DNA of 16,284 nt from CAYXVU01 sp964468725. GTDB taxonomy: Bacteria; Acidobacteriota; Blastocatellia; UBA7656. How positions within the stretch are numbered: position 1 is the stretch's first letter; each line of letters begins with the position of its first letter. The stretch lies in contig CAYXVU010000136.1 of the NCBI GenBank assembly GCA_964468725.1, positions 1-16,284 on the forward strand, written 5' to 3'. Below, piece by piece: positions 6,752 to 13,989 of this stretch. The notes below the pieces were generated by a model, which saw only the letters and a list, made by a program, of their open reading frames with translations, was not told the DNA's origin and made no database searches. A program made the translations under genes and the position numbers.

Positions 6752-7627
6752 ATGATCAAAAGCATGACAGGTTTTGGGCAGGGTAGTGCCGAAGGCGATT
6801 CCTTCAAAGTGCGCGTTGACCTGCGCTCAGTCAATAACCGGTTTCTCGATATTCATACGCGCTTGCCACAGGAATTAGCGAGTCTGGAGATGAGCGCCAA
6901 GAAGCAGATTCAGGCTGCCATAAAGCGCGGACGCATTGATGTTACAGTCAATGTCGAACAGATGAAGTCGGCCACCTTCATCATCAATCGGCCATTGGTC
7001 ACAGGCTATCTGTCGGCGCTCGCCGAACTGAAATCCGAATTCGGGCTGGAAGGCAACCCGTCGCTCGAATTGGTAGCTAAACTGCAGGGCGCATTGCAGG
7101 TATCGCAAGACTCCACGCAGTTGGACGAAACCTTGATCGTGGGTTTTTCCGAAGCGTTGGCCAAAGCTCTTGACGCGCTCACCGAGATGCGGCGGATTGA
7201 GGGGCAGGAACTGGCTAATGAACTGAACTCCCGGCTGGATCGCATCGAAAGCCAGTTGCCGATCATTGAAACGGAAGCACAACGGCTGCCCGACATCTAT
7301 CGCGACAAACTGTTGAAACGGCTTCAAGAGGTTCTGGCGACCGGACAAATTGACGAAGCACGGTTGGCGCAAGAGGCGGTCATGCTGGTTGATCGCAGCG
7401 ACATCAGCGAGGAGATTACCCGTTTGAAAAGCCATATCACGCAGATGCGCGATGTTGTGGCGTCAAGCGATGAAGTGGGCAAGCGGCTCGATTTCATTTT
7501 GCAGGAGATGAATCGTGAGGCGAATACGATTCTTTCGAAATCGGGCGATTTGGCGATTGCCGATTCGGCCATCGTCGTAAAAACGGAAGTCGAGAAGTTG
7601 CGAGAGCAGTCGCAAAATGTCGAATGA
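6752..7627 (+). CDS. yicC: YicC-family endoribonuclease
   Basis: A 291-residue protein, the normal length for the family. The N-terminus MIKSMTGFGQG and the nearby SVNNRFLDIHTRLP block are YicC hallmarks. The C-terminal DUF1732 part holds SDISEEITRLKSHI and GKRLDFILQEMNREANTI. E. coli YicC is an endoribonuclease acting on small RNA and mRNA; the exact targets here are unknown. The gene overlaps gmk by 11 nt, the usual yicC-gmk pairing. Translation start is odd: no Shine-Dalgarno, a tandem repeat directly in front and a leader mini-ORF upstream. The MIKSMTGFG start itself is firmly supported by family similarity. Confidence 0.95.
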   Translation: MIKSMTGFGQGSAEGDSFKVRVDLRSVNNRFLDIHTRLPQELASLEMSAKKQIQAAIKRGRIDVTVNVEQMKSATFIINRPLVTGYLSALAELKSEFGLEGNPSLELVAKLQGALQVSQDSTQLDETLIVGFSEALAKALDALTEMRRIEGQELANELNSRLDRIESQLPIIETEAQRLPDIYRDKLLKRLQEVLATGQIDEARLAQEAVMLVDRSDISEEITRLKSHITQMRDVVASSDEVGKRLDFILQEMNREANTILSKSGDLAIADSAIVVKTEVEKLREQSQNVE

Positions 7628-8298
7628 CTCTGAAACCAAACCGGAATTCGAGAATGCCAGCGATGATTTTGAGCAGGGCAAACTCATCATCGTCTGTGGC
7701 CCTTCGGGTGCGGGCAAATCCACGTTGGTTCACACCGTCATGGGTCGCATACCGCGCTTGCGCTTCTCGATCTCGCATACGACGCGCGCGGCTCGCTTGG
7801 GCGAGCAGCCGGGAGTAGATTATTACTTCGTCAGCGAAGCGGAGTTCATCGCCCTGCGCGAGCGCGGCGAGTTTTTAGAATGCGCCAATGTGCATCAACA
7901 CCTCTATGGTACGTCGCTCGGCGAGATTGAAAGAGGGCGCGCAGCGGGCGTAGACATGTTGCTCGACATTGATGTGCAGGGAGCCGAGCAGGTGCGGCGC
8001 AAAGTCGCAGACGCCGTGACGATCATGGTGTTACCGCCCTCACGCGCTGTGTTGGAAGAGCGCTTGCGCTTGCGAAATCTCAATCGCCCGGATGATCTGA
8101 GTCGGCGGCTGCAAGATGCAGCGTTGGAGGTACGACGCACGAAAGATTTTGAGTACGTCATCCTCAACGAGGATTTGGAGAGAGCGGCTGATGCCTTAGA
8201 AGCGATTATTCTTGCGCAACGGCATCGCGTCGAGAGACGGGGAAAATTATTGAAGAAGATCATTGATACATNNNNNNNNNNCATTTGGAGGTGAATAG
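7617..8298 (+). CDS. gmk: Guanylate kinase (C-terminus interrupted by gap)
   Basis: The enzyme phosphorylates GMP to GDP with ATP, in the cytoplasm. The P-loop is GPSGAGKST (residues 28-36), followed by the GMP-binding block SHTTRAAR, VDYYFVS, GEFLECANVHQHLYGTS and the core LLDIDVQGA. A 20-residue acidic N-terminal extension precedes the P-loop. The readable part ends at IIDT (codon 218, 8268-8270) against the N run. If the gap is closed by merging the CAT found on both sides, the frame continues FGGE and stops at TAG 8296-8298, giving 222 residues with a typical gmk end; I use that stop here. Taken literally, the N run shifts the frame and gives a false end at 8294. The gene overlaps yicC by 11 nt. 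Confidence 0.93.
8272..8281. other. Assembly gap (10 N), probably no missing sequence
   Basis: The left side ends GATACAT and the right side begins CATTTGGAGG. Overlapping the shared CAT yields an intact gmk end (IIDTFGGE, stop), so the real gap is likely a 3-nt overlap rather than lost bases. Confidence 0.7.
8287..8294 (+). promoter_or_regulatory. Shine-Dalgarno that fixes the rpoZ start
   Basis: GGAGGTGA lies 8 nt before ATG 8303. It rules against the upstream in-frame TTG 8285 and GTG 8291, which overlap or sit inside it. Confidence 0.8.
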
Positions 8299-8302
8299 CG
8301 AG

Positions 8303-8518
8303 ATGACAGAAGCCAACAACGAAGGAAATTGGATTACGGATATTGATAGCAAGTACCGCCTGGTCTTACTGGCTGCCAAACGCAGCAAGCAGATTCAAAA
8401 AGGCGCCAGACCGCGCATACAATCTTCTGCCTACAAAGCGACCCGAGTCGCGTTGGAGGAGATCGAGCGCGGATTGGTGAAGTATCAGCCGCTCAATAAA
8501 GAGACGGCTTCGGAATAA
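8303..8518 (+). CDS. rpoZ: DNA-directed RNA polymerase omega subunit
   Basis: A 71-residue protein from ATG 8303. It contains the omega pattern: DSKYRLVLLAAKRSKQI, a basic GARPRI, then SSAYKATRVALEEIERGLVKY. Omega binds the beta' C-terminus and helps core assembly. The start is set by the Shine-Dalgarno GGAGGTGA 8 nt upstream. The gene follows gmk by 4 nt and precedes coaBC by 4 nt, the widespread gmk-rpoZ-coaBC order, so all are one transcript. Family members vary in the N-terminus, so the first eight or so residues are the least certain. Confidence 0.93.
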   Translation: MTEANNEGNWITDIDSKYRLVLLAAKRSKQIQKGARPRIQSSAYKATRVALEEIERGLVKYQPLNKETASE

Positions 8519-8522
8519 GAGG

Positions 8523-9770
8523 ATGAAAGTCGCACTCGGCGTGACAGGATGCATCGGCGCGTATAAAGCGGTTCTGGTCTTGCGCGAACTGCAAAAACGC
8601 GGCGTGGAGGTGCAGGTTGTGATGACTCGGCACGCAACCGAGTTCGTTGCGCCACTGACCTTTCAAGCGATTTCCGGCTTGCCTGTCGTCACTGATATGT
8701 TTGTGCCGACTGCCGACCCGGAGATCAAACATATTCAAATCGGTCAATCTATTGATCTGCTGCTTGTCGCTCCGGCAACGGCCAATGTGCTGGCGAAGTT
8801 CGCGCAGGGAATCGCCGATGACTTTTTGACGACGCTCTATATCTCAACAACCGCCCCGGTGTTGGTCGCTCCGGCCATGAATGTGGAGATGTGGGCGCAT
8901 CCGGCGACGCGTGACAACGTTGACCGATTGCGAGCGCGTGGCGTGCAATTTGTCGATCCTGGCGAAGGCTACCTCGCTTGTCGTTCGGTCGGCGCGGGGA
9001 GATTGGCGGAGCCGGAAGAGATCGTCGAACGAGCTTTGGCGATTTTGCGCGAACGCGCTGTGCTGAAAGATGAGAAATTGGAGCTCGGCTTTACCCCAAT
9101 CTCTGCAAATGATCTGCAGGGTGAACATCTGCTCATCACTGCCGGGCCGACCTTTGAAGCCCTTGATCCCGTACGCGGGTTGACCAATCGTTCGTCAGGC
9201 AAGATGGGATATGCGATTGCCGAGGCTGCGATAGCGCGCGGGGCAACGGTCACGCTGGTCAGCGGCCCCGTGGCGCTGCGCCCGCCCGCAGGCGCCCGCA
9301 CGGTTGCGGTTAAATCGGCGCGCGAAATGTATGACGCGGTGATGCAGCACCTCGACGAAGCCACGATTGTCGTGATGGCGGCAGCGGTTGCCGATTATCG
9401 CCCGGTAGTCGTTGCTGAGCAAAAGATCAAAAAGAGCGGCGACCGCTTGGTGATCGAATTGGAAAAGACCGAAGACATTCTGGCCTCAGTGGGTCGGATC
9501 AAAGGCGACCGCATCCTTGTGGGATTTGCCGCCGAGACGCAGAATCTGATCGAAAACGCTACGAAAAAACTGGTCGAAAAACAGGCGGACTTGATCGTTG
9601 CCAATGATGTGACCGCGCCGGACGCCGGTTTCGATGTAGAGACCAATCGCATCACTCTTCTATTCCCATCTGAGGTCAAAGCCTTGCCGCTGCTTAGTAA
9701 ACGCGAAGCCGCCGAACAGATACTGAATGCGGCGATCCAAAGCAAACGTTCTATGCTCGAACCTGCCTGA
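8523..9770 (+). CDS. coaBC: Bifunctional phosphopantothenoylcysteine decarboxylase / phosphopantothenate-cysteine ligase
   Basis: A 415-residue fusion that makes 4'-phosphopantetheine for coenzyme A. The N-terminal flavoprotein CoaC carries GVTGCIGAYKA (FMN site), catalytic His70 (HIQIG), Asn120 (APAMNVEMW) and Cys153 (GYLACRSVGAGR), at spacings matching E. coli His75/Asn125/Cys158. The C-terminal CoaB ligase, from about residue 198, shows ITAGPTFEALDPVR, NRSSGKMGYAIA, MAAAVADYRP and the KIKK motif (301-304). Later blocks are VGFAAET and LIVANDV. All key residues are present. Only AGAGG touching the ATG is seen as ribosome site, so translation is probably coupled to rpoZ, which ends 4 nt before. 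No clear terminator follows. Confidence 0.96.
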   Translation: MKVALGVTGCIGAYKAVLVLRELQKRGVEVQVVMTRHATEFVAPLTFQAISGLPVVTDMFVPTADPEIKHIQIGQSIDLLLVAPATANVLAKFAQGIADDFLTTLYISTTAPVLVAPAMNVEMWAHPATRDNVDRLRARGVQFVDPGEGYLACRSVGAGRLAEPEEIVERALAILRERAVLKDEKLELGFTPISANDLQGEHLLITAGPTFEALDPVRGLTNRSSGKMGYAIAEAAIARGATVTLVSGPVALRPPAGARTVAVKSAREMYDAVMQHLDEATIVVMAAAVADYRPVVVAEQKIKKSGDRLVIELEKTEDILASVGRIKGDRILVGFAAETQNLIENATKKLVEKQADLIVANDVTAPDAGFDVETNRITLLFPSEVKALPLLSKREAAEQILNAAIQSKRSMLEPA

Positions 9771-9881
9771 AACTGATTCGGTTCTGCTGGGAAAAAAAGA
9801 GGTTTCGGTTTGGAAGACTGCCCGTGGCGTGCCGCGCGTCGCTTATCGCAGGAAGAAACGCGCAGTTGCTATGTAATTTTT

Positions 9882-10061
9882 TCAAGCGGAGGCGCGAGAC
9901 CCCTGTCCAAAGAGGGCTGCCAGATTGGGTCTGGACTTGCGCGCTTTGAACTCTTCTACCCAAGCTTGCGCGGTCGTAATCACCTGCGATTGCGATGGCT
10001 TTTGCTTCGCTGGCTGCGGCTCGCTCTTTTCGTCTTGCTTCTTCACTAATTTGATTGTCAT
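9882..10061 (-). CDS. Small hypothetical protein, 59 residues
   Basis: On the minus strand ATG 10061 opens a 59-codon frame to TGA 9882-9884. The Shine-Dalgarno AGGTAGAGAG lies 2 nt before the ATG at its 3' end (AGG core 8-10 nt away). The N-terminus MTIKLVKKQDEK is basic, a Lys/Gln/Pro/Ser-rich low-complexity stretch covers residues 11-27, and a short amphipathic helix follows (TTAQAWVEEFKARKSR, 29-44), then NLAALFGQG. No membrane segment. It lies antisense to both neighbours in the coaBC-cdaA interval. The composition and the Trp-Val-Glu-Glu-Phe-Lys-Ala-Arg-Lys core look like a real small protein, possibly one that binds a partner; I do not recognise the family. Confidence 0.6.
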   Translation of the reverse strand: MTIKLVKKQDEKSEPQPAKQKPSQSQVITTAQAWVEEFKARKSRPNLAALFGQGSRASA

Positions 10062-10094
10062 AGCTCTCTACCTGCTACTGAGTTTCGATGCGCC

Positions 10095-10110
10095 AATTGT
10101 TCGAGCAATT
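10095..10110. promoter_or_regulatory. 16-bp palindrome, possible operator of the small gene
   Basis: AATTGTTCGAGCAATT is a full dyad of 8 + 8 bases with one G-T mismatch pair. It lies 34-49 nt upstream of the small gene's start and has no loop, so it suits a dimeric DNA-binding protein better than an RNA hairpin. No regulator gene is adjacent. Confidence 0.35.
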
Positions 10111-10185
10111 CGGATGCCACGTTTACTAGATGCCTGCAAGCAGTCCCAAAATTCCCGAAATCAATAGCGTGGCGATAAAAACCAC

Positions 10186-10206
10186 CGGCTTTTATGAAAA
10201 AAGCCG
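10186..10206 (-). terminator. Candidate intrinsic terminator, minus strand
   Basis: CGGCTTTT (10186-10193) pairs with AAAAGCCG (10199-10206) around a 5-nt loop. Read on the minus strand, the stem is followed by GTGG and then five T (10181-10177). The 4-nt spacer before the U run makes it weak. It would end any leftward transcript coming from 10210-10600. Confidence 0.4.
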
Positions 10207-10638
10207 ATGCTACGGATGGGCTTGAGCTTCTCGGTCAATCATCTTAAGCCGTGACGCCAACACGATTTCGTATAGCGGGTGACAAAAAAAGATACAGGTA
10301 TCAGCCAAATAGCTGTCGAAACATACAGGAGCGTCCGATTTTCCTGCGCGGTTTTCTTAGCCCTTGCTTGCTTCAGCAAGCCCTTGCACGCTACCATAAG
10401 AGCGTGAGTTATCACCGACTTGCAGCCGTCAAGCAAGATCGGGCGACTCTTATCGCATCCCAATACTGCTGTGAGCCTGACCAGCCCCAAGCCTGCTGTA
10501 ATCACTCACGCACAATCCAGCCTGCGGGCAACGAGTGATGATCTCGGCAAGGGAAGCGCAAACCAATGAGGACAGGGCTGCGTATAGGCGAGTAGCAATT
10601 GAGGCAACGGCAAAACCGGTTTACGCAAGCAAGCAGCT

Positions 10639-11523
10639 ATGGCACGCCTTGAAGAGTTGTTGCGATTTTTAGAAGACCTTCGGTTGACCGATCTGGTGGA
10701 CTTCCTCTCGGTGTGGGCGATCATTTACGGATTGCTCAAACTGGTGCGCGGCACCCGAGCGGTACAGATGGCCATTGGCTTGCTCGGCGTCGGTTTGCTC
10801 TATCAACTCTCGGTTCTCTTCCGGCTCGAAACCCTGCAATTCGTAATGCGGAACACTTTGCTCTATTTCGGTTTCGCAATCTTGGTCATCTTCGCGCCGG
10901 AGATTCGCTCGGCGCTCATGCGCTTCGGGTCGAACCTGCGTCGCCCTTTGGCATTTGGTCGGTCGCGCATTGGACAGGATGCTTTTGAAGCCGTTGTCTT
11001 GGCTGCCACTACCCTCTCATCGCGGCGCATGGGCGGGCTGATCGTTTTAGAGCGCAACGTCGGTCTGCAAAACTATGTCGATACCGGCGTGCGACTCGAT
11101 GCGGAGATGTCCTATGACTTGTTGGTTTCGGTCTTCGATCCCCATACCCCGATGCATGATGGTGCTATTATCATTCGCAACTATCGTGTTGCGGCGGCCA
11201 GTTGTTTTTTGCCGCTGACCCTCAACCCGAAACTCTCAAAAGAACTCGGCACGCGCCATCGCGCCGCCATCGGAGTGACCGAAGATACGGACGCCGTCGC
11301 CATCGTCATCAGCGAAGAGACCGGCGTCATCTCCTTTGTCGAAGGCGGCGAGATTACCCGTTATCTCAATAGTGCGCGCTTGCGCGAGATGATTCGCAAT
11401 GCGCTGCAAAAGCCGCAGAGTGTCATTAGTTTGATTCGTCCGGCAAAACGTCAACCGCGCAAAGCGACGGCGTCAGCAAGCGATGCCACCCGCGAAACCG
11501 TGAGCGAAACCTTTATTAAGTGA
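10639..11523 (+). CDS. cdaA: Membrane diadenylate cyclase CdaA
   Basis: A 294-residue CdaA-type (TIGR00159) enzyme that joins two ATP into c-di-AMP. Three N-terminal membrane spans lie at about 18-36, 42-60 and 67-86, followed by APEIRSALMRFG and a cytoplasmic DAC domain. The catalytic DGA motif is Asp174-Gly175-Ala176 (MHDGAIII) and the RHR motif is Arg206-His207-Arg208 (GTRHRAAIG), both intact, so activity is expected. The C-terminal 25 residues are a Lys/Arg then Ser/Thr-rich tail. It is first in the cdaA-cdaR-glmM operon. No clear Shine-Dalgarno precedes ATG 10639, and a 9-nt element there can pair with a hairpin some 260 nt upstream. Confidence 0.95.
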   Translation: MARLEELLRFLEDLRLTDLVDFLSVWAIIYGLLKLVRGTRAVQMAIGLLGVGLLYQLSVLFRLETLQFVMRNTLLYFGFAILVIFAPEIRSALMRFGSNLRRPLAFGRSRIGQDAFEAVVLAATTLSSRRMGGLIVLERNVGLQNYVDTGVRLDAEMSYDLLVSVFDPHTPMHDGAIIIRNYRVAAASCFLPLTLNPKLSKELGTRHRAAIGVTEDTDAVAIVISEETGVISFVEGGEITRYLNSARLREMIRNALQKPQSVISLIRPAKRQPRKATASASDATRETVSETFIK

Positions 11524-11532
11524 AGACGCATT

Positions 11533-12501
11533 ATGGATTGGATGTTGGAGTACTGGAAGGCTGTCAAGGAGTTCGGCAAGGATTATGTGTTGGAGAACAC
11601 CGGGTTGAAGGTGCTCGCCTTGCTCATTACCTCTGTGCTCTGGCTTTCTGTGGCTTCGCGGCCAACCAGTCAAATTCCATTCCGCGATGTTCCCATTGAA
11701 CTACGCCATATCCCTGAATCTCCCCGACTGGTGGTGTCAAAGTTGGAGACTACATCGGCGCAAGTCTATTTGACCGGCCCGCGTGATGTGTTGGATTCGA
11801 TCCGTGCCAGTGAATTGGTCGTCTATGCCGACCTCACGAACATTGAACCGGGGGTTCGCGTCGTTGACCTCGATCTGGATACCAATCGCTTGCCGTCGGG
11901 CGTGACCTCGAAAGCGGTGGAGCCGCGTCGTCTTCGCCTAACGCTAGAACCGGAAGTCGAGCGCGAAGTTCCCGTGCATCCGCGACTCGATGGCGAGGTG
12001 CCGGAAGGCTACGAAATCATCAGCCAGCAGGTCATTCCGTCAACCGTTCACATCGTCGGTGCCGCCAGTCATGTGCGCGAGATTACCGAAGTCTCTACCG
12101 AAACCGTGACGCTTACCGATAAGACTTCGCCCTTCAACCAACGCGTCGCCATCGATATCGGCTCACCCAATGTCACCATTGGCCGCAACGAAAACCGCGA
12201 AGCCGTTTTGGTCTTGAATATCAGCGAAATTCGCAAAGAGCGTGTCTTGGATCGCGTGCCGGTGACCATCATCAACGCGCCTGCTGATCTGTTCATCTCT
12301 CCGAAATTCGTGCGCCTCACCCTGTTTGGCGGGCGTTCCGTGATGGATGCAATCACGCCGGAAGACGTGTCGGCGATTATTGACTACGCCGCCGCACCTG
12401 AGAAGACGGGCGAGTTTACCCCTAAAATCGAAATCTCTCCCGCCTATGCCAGCCGCGTCGAAGTGCGCTCGTATGAACCCAAGATCATCCGCGTCAAATA
12501 A
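11533..12501 (+). CDS. cdaR: CdaR, YbbR-domain regulator of CdaA
   Basis: A 322-residue protein with one N-terminal membrane anchor (about 25-41, LKVLALLITSVLWLSVAS) and an extracytoplasmic part made of repeated YbbR domains, about three by length. Repeat-like blocks are VYLTGPRDVLDSI, VHIVGAASHVREI and VRLTLFGGRSVMDAI, each marking a similar beta-strand/helix point in successive domains. In Firmicutes CdaR binds CdaA and modulates its activity at the membrane; the same role is inferred here. It starts 9 nt after the cdaA stop. The sequence is well conserved only in the anchor, as usual for this family. Confidence 0.9.
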   Translation: MDWMLEYWKAVKEFGKDYVLENTGLKVLALLITSVLWLSVASRPTSQIPFRDVPIELRHIPESPRLVVSKLETTSAQVYLTGPRDVLDSIRASELVVYADLTNIEPGVRVVDLDLDTNRLPSGVTSKAVEPRRLRLTLEPEVEREVPVHPRLDGEVPEGYEIISQQVIPSTVHIVGAASHVREITEVSTETVTLTDKTSPFNQRVAIDIGSPNVTIGRNENREAVLVLNISEIRKERVLDRVPVTIINAPADLFISPKFVRLTLFGGRSVMDAITPEDVSAIIDYAAAPEKTGEFTPKIEISPAYASRVEVRSYEPKIIRVK

Positions 12502-12521
12502 GTGAAAGGAGAGTCCGATGC

Positions 12522-13901
12522 ATGGCGTCAGGCGAGATTAAGAAGCTATTCGGAACGGATGGCATCCGCGCGGTTGCCGGTGAGTTTCCGCTCGACCCCA
12601 TCACCGTTGCGCGAATCGGTCGGTCGCTGACCCATCAACTGATCGAAGAGTTAGGCCATCCACCGGCGCTCATCATCGGCCGGGATACTCGCGCCTCGGG
12701 AGCCGAAATCGAAGCCGCTTTAACCGAGGGTGCGAAATCGGCGGGCGCGCAGGTGCAGTCGGCAGGCGTCATCACAACACCGGGCGTTGCCTATCTGACG
12801 CGTGCCACACCCTTCGATGCCGGAGTGGTCATCTCGGCTTCGCACAATCCTTATCAGGACAATGGGATTAAAATTTTTACGCCTTCCGGTCGCAAACTCG
12901 CAGATGAAACCGAACGCCGCATTGAAGCCGAGATTGCAGGGGCTGAGGCAGAGCCGCAGGTTGTCGAGAACCCGGCAACGAAATCTGCTGCATCAACCGA
13001 TGCCCCGGTCGCACATTACCGCCAACAGTACGTCAATTATTTGGTCAATGAGATTGGACGCGGCATCAATCTTACCGGTCTGGGCATCGGGCTGGATTGC
13101 GCCAACGGAGCCGCTTCAGCGATTGCGCCGGTGGTGTTTGAAAAATTAGGCGCAACTGTCAGAGTGATTTTTGCCGAACCGGACGGACAGAATATCAACG
13201 CAGGCTGCGGTTCGTTGCACACAGAGGGGCTGCGCGATTTGGTCATCACCGAACGCCTTGATCTCGGCGTTGCTTTTGATGGCGATGCAGATCGCGCCTT
13301 GCTGATTGATGAAACCGGTGCACTGGTGGATGGCGACCGCGAAATGTTGATTCTCGGCGATTATCTGAAGCAGCAAGGCGGTCTCAGCGGCGATGTGGTC
13401 ATAGCGACCGTGATGAGCAACTTGGGTCTGGAAATCGCCTTACGCGAGCGTGGCATCGAACTGATTCGCGCGCAGGTCGGTGATCGTTTCGTGCTTGAAC
13501 AATTGTTGGCACGCGGTGCGAAAGTCGGCGGCGAACAATCCGGCCATGTCATTCTTCCTGATATTGGACTGGCAGGCGATGGCATCGTCACTGCGTTGGA
13601 AGTGCTGCGCGCCGTGTTGGCGTCAGGGCGAACCTTGGGTGGGTTGGCCTCTGAGATGAAGACCTATCCGCAGGTGCTTGTGAATGTGCGGGTCAAGAGC
13701 AAGCCCCCGCTACATCGAGTGCCCGACGTGCAAACAGAGGTTGAAAAGCTCGAACTCGTTCTGCAAGGGCGAGGACGCTTACTCGTTCGCTATTCGGGGA
13801 CTGAAAACCTCGCCCGCGTTATGATCGAAGGTGAAGATCAAACGATTATCGAACAGCAAGCCCATCATCTTGCTAAGGTGATTCAACAGGCAATCGGATA
13901 G
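12522..13901 (+). CDS. glmM: Phosphoglucosamine mutase
   Basis: A 459-residue enzyme converting glucosamine-6-phosphate to glucosamine-1-phosphate on the route to UDP-GlcNAc, needed for peptidoglycan and lipid A. The start KLFGTDGIRAVAG, the catalytic serine Ser107 (ISASHNPYQDNGIK), the metal loop DGDADR (Asp253, 255, 257), the sugar loop GEQSGH (Glu338) and the phosphate loop RYSGTEN (423-429) are all present. It lies 20 nt after cdaR. The Shine-Dalgarno AAGGAGAG (12506-12513) serves two starts: an out-of-frame ATG at 12518, six nt after its GGAG core, opening a 7-codon ORF, and the true start at 12522. In Firmicutes GlmM binds and inhibits CdaA, so the operon ties c-di-AMP to wall precursor supply. 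Confidence 0.96.
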   Translation: MASGEIKKLFGTDGIRAVAGEFPLDPITVARIGRSLTHQLIEELGHPPALIIGRDTRASGAEIEAALTEGAKSAGAQVQSAGVITTPGVAYLTRATPFDAGVVISASHNPYQDNGIKIFTPSGRKLADETERRIEAEIAGAEAEPQVVENPATKSAASTDAPVAHYRQQYVNYLVNEIGRGINLTGLGIGLDCANGAASAIAPVVFEKLGATVRVIFAEPDGQNINAGCGSLHTEGLRDLVITERLDLGVAFDGDADRALLIDETGALVDGDREMLILGDYLKQQGGLSGDVVIATVMSNLGLEIALRERGIELIRAQVGDRFVLEQLLARGAKVGGEQSGHVILPDIGLAGDGIVTALEVLRAVLASGRTLGGLASEMKTYPQVLVNVRVKSKPPLHRVPDVQTEVEKLELVLQGRGRLLVRYSGTENLARVMIEGEDQTIIEQQAHHLAKVIQQAIG

Positions 13902-13903
13902 CC

Positions 13904-13923
13904 GTCAAGACGCTTTTCTTGAC
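13904..13923 (+). terminator. Short hairpin after glmM, weak terminator candidate
   Basis: GTCAAGA (13904-13910) pairs with TCTTGAC (13917-13923) across a 6-nt loop, just after the glmM stop. There is no U run behind it, so termination would be poor. It may only mark the end of the operon. Confidence 0.25.
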
Positions 13924-13980
13924 CGATGGCAGAGAGTACACTGTATGCCGATTGCGTGTCGGACATCAGCAAGGCATGGC

Positions 13981-13986
13981 GGAGGT
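13981..13986 (+). promoter_or_regulatory. Shine-Dalgarno that fixes the start of the secreted protein
   Basis: GGAGGT sits 3 nt before ATG 13990, rather close but the only site near the frame's start that agrees with a proper signal peptide. Confidence 0.65.
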
Positions 13987-13989
13987 CGT

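Larger units (their letters stand above)
10062..10638. other. Intergenic stretch before cdaA, mostly non-coding, with several hairpins
   Basis: This 577-bp stretch has no gene I can support. It holds the palindrome at 10095, the hairpin at 10186, and two adjacent stem-loops: GCTTGC-TTCA-GCAAGC (10366-10381) and CACGCT/AGCGTG (10387-10406). The 9-mer AGCCCTTGC occurs twice, at 10359 and 10379. CTTGCTTGC (10363-10371) is exactly complementary to GCAAGCAAG (10625-10633) just before the cdaA ATG. A minus-strand frame (10505 to 10239) has a possible membrane segment (STAIWLIPVSFFV) but no ribosome site. I saw no tRNA, no riboswitch I recognise, and only a weak promoter-like pair (TTGAGG 10599, TACGCA 10622, 17-bp spacer) for cdaA. 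Confidence 0.5.

Noticed and set aside
9810..10049. Plus-strand 79-codon frame after coaBC
   Set aside because: No ribosome site, arginine/leucine-rich antisense shadow of the small minus-strand gene.
10239..10505. Minus-strand 88-codon frame with a membrane-like stretch (STAIWLIPVSFFV)
   Set aside because: Start is a GTG without ribosome site, codon use is mixed, and the first half looks random; it overlaps the hairpin region. Kept only as a note within the intergenic entry.
10062..10638. RNase P RNA, 6S RNA, tmRNA or ydaO riboswitch in the long interval
   Set aside because: I compared the sequence by eye with the conserved cores I know and found no match.
13919..13949. Promoter-like TTGACC and TATGCC before the secreted protein
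   Set aside because: The spacer would be 19 bp and the -10 is poor; the TTGACC also forms part of a small hairpin arm.
13945..13989. Longer start for the secreted protein at 13945
   Set aside because: It would place a basic 15-residue extension before a good signal peptide, and GGAGGT marks ATG 13990.
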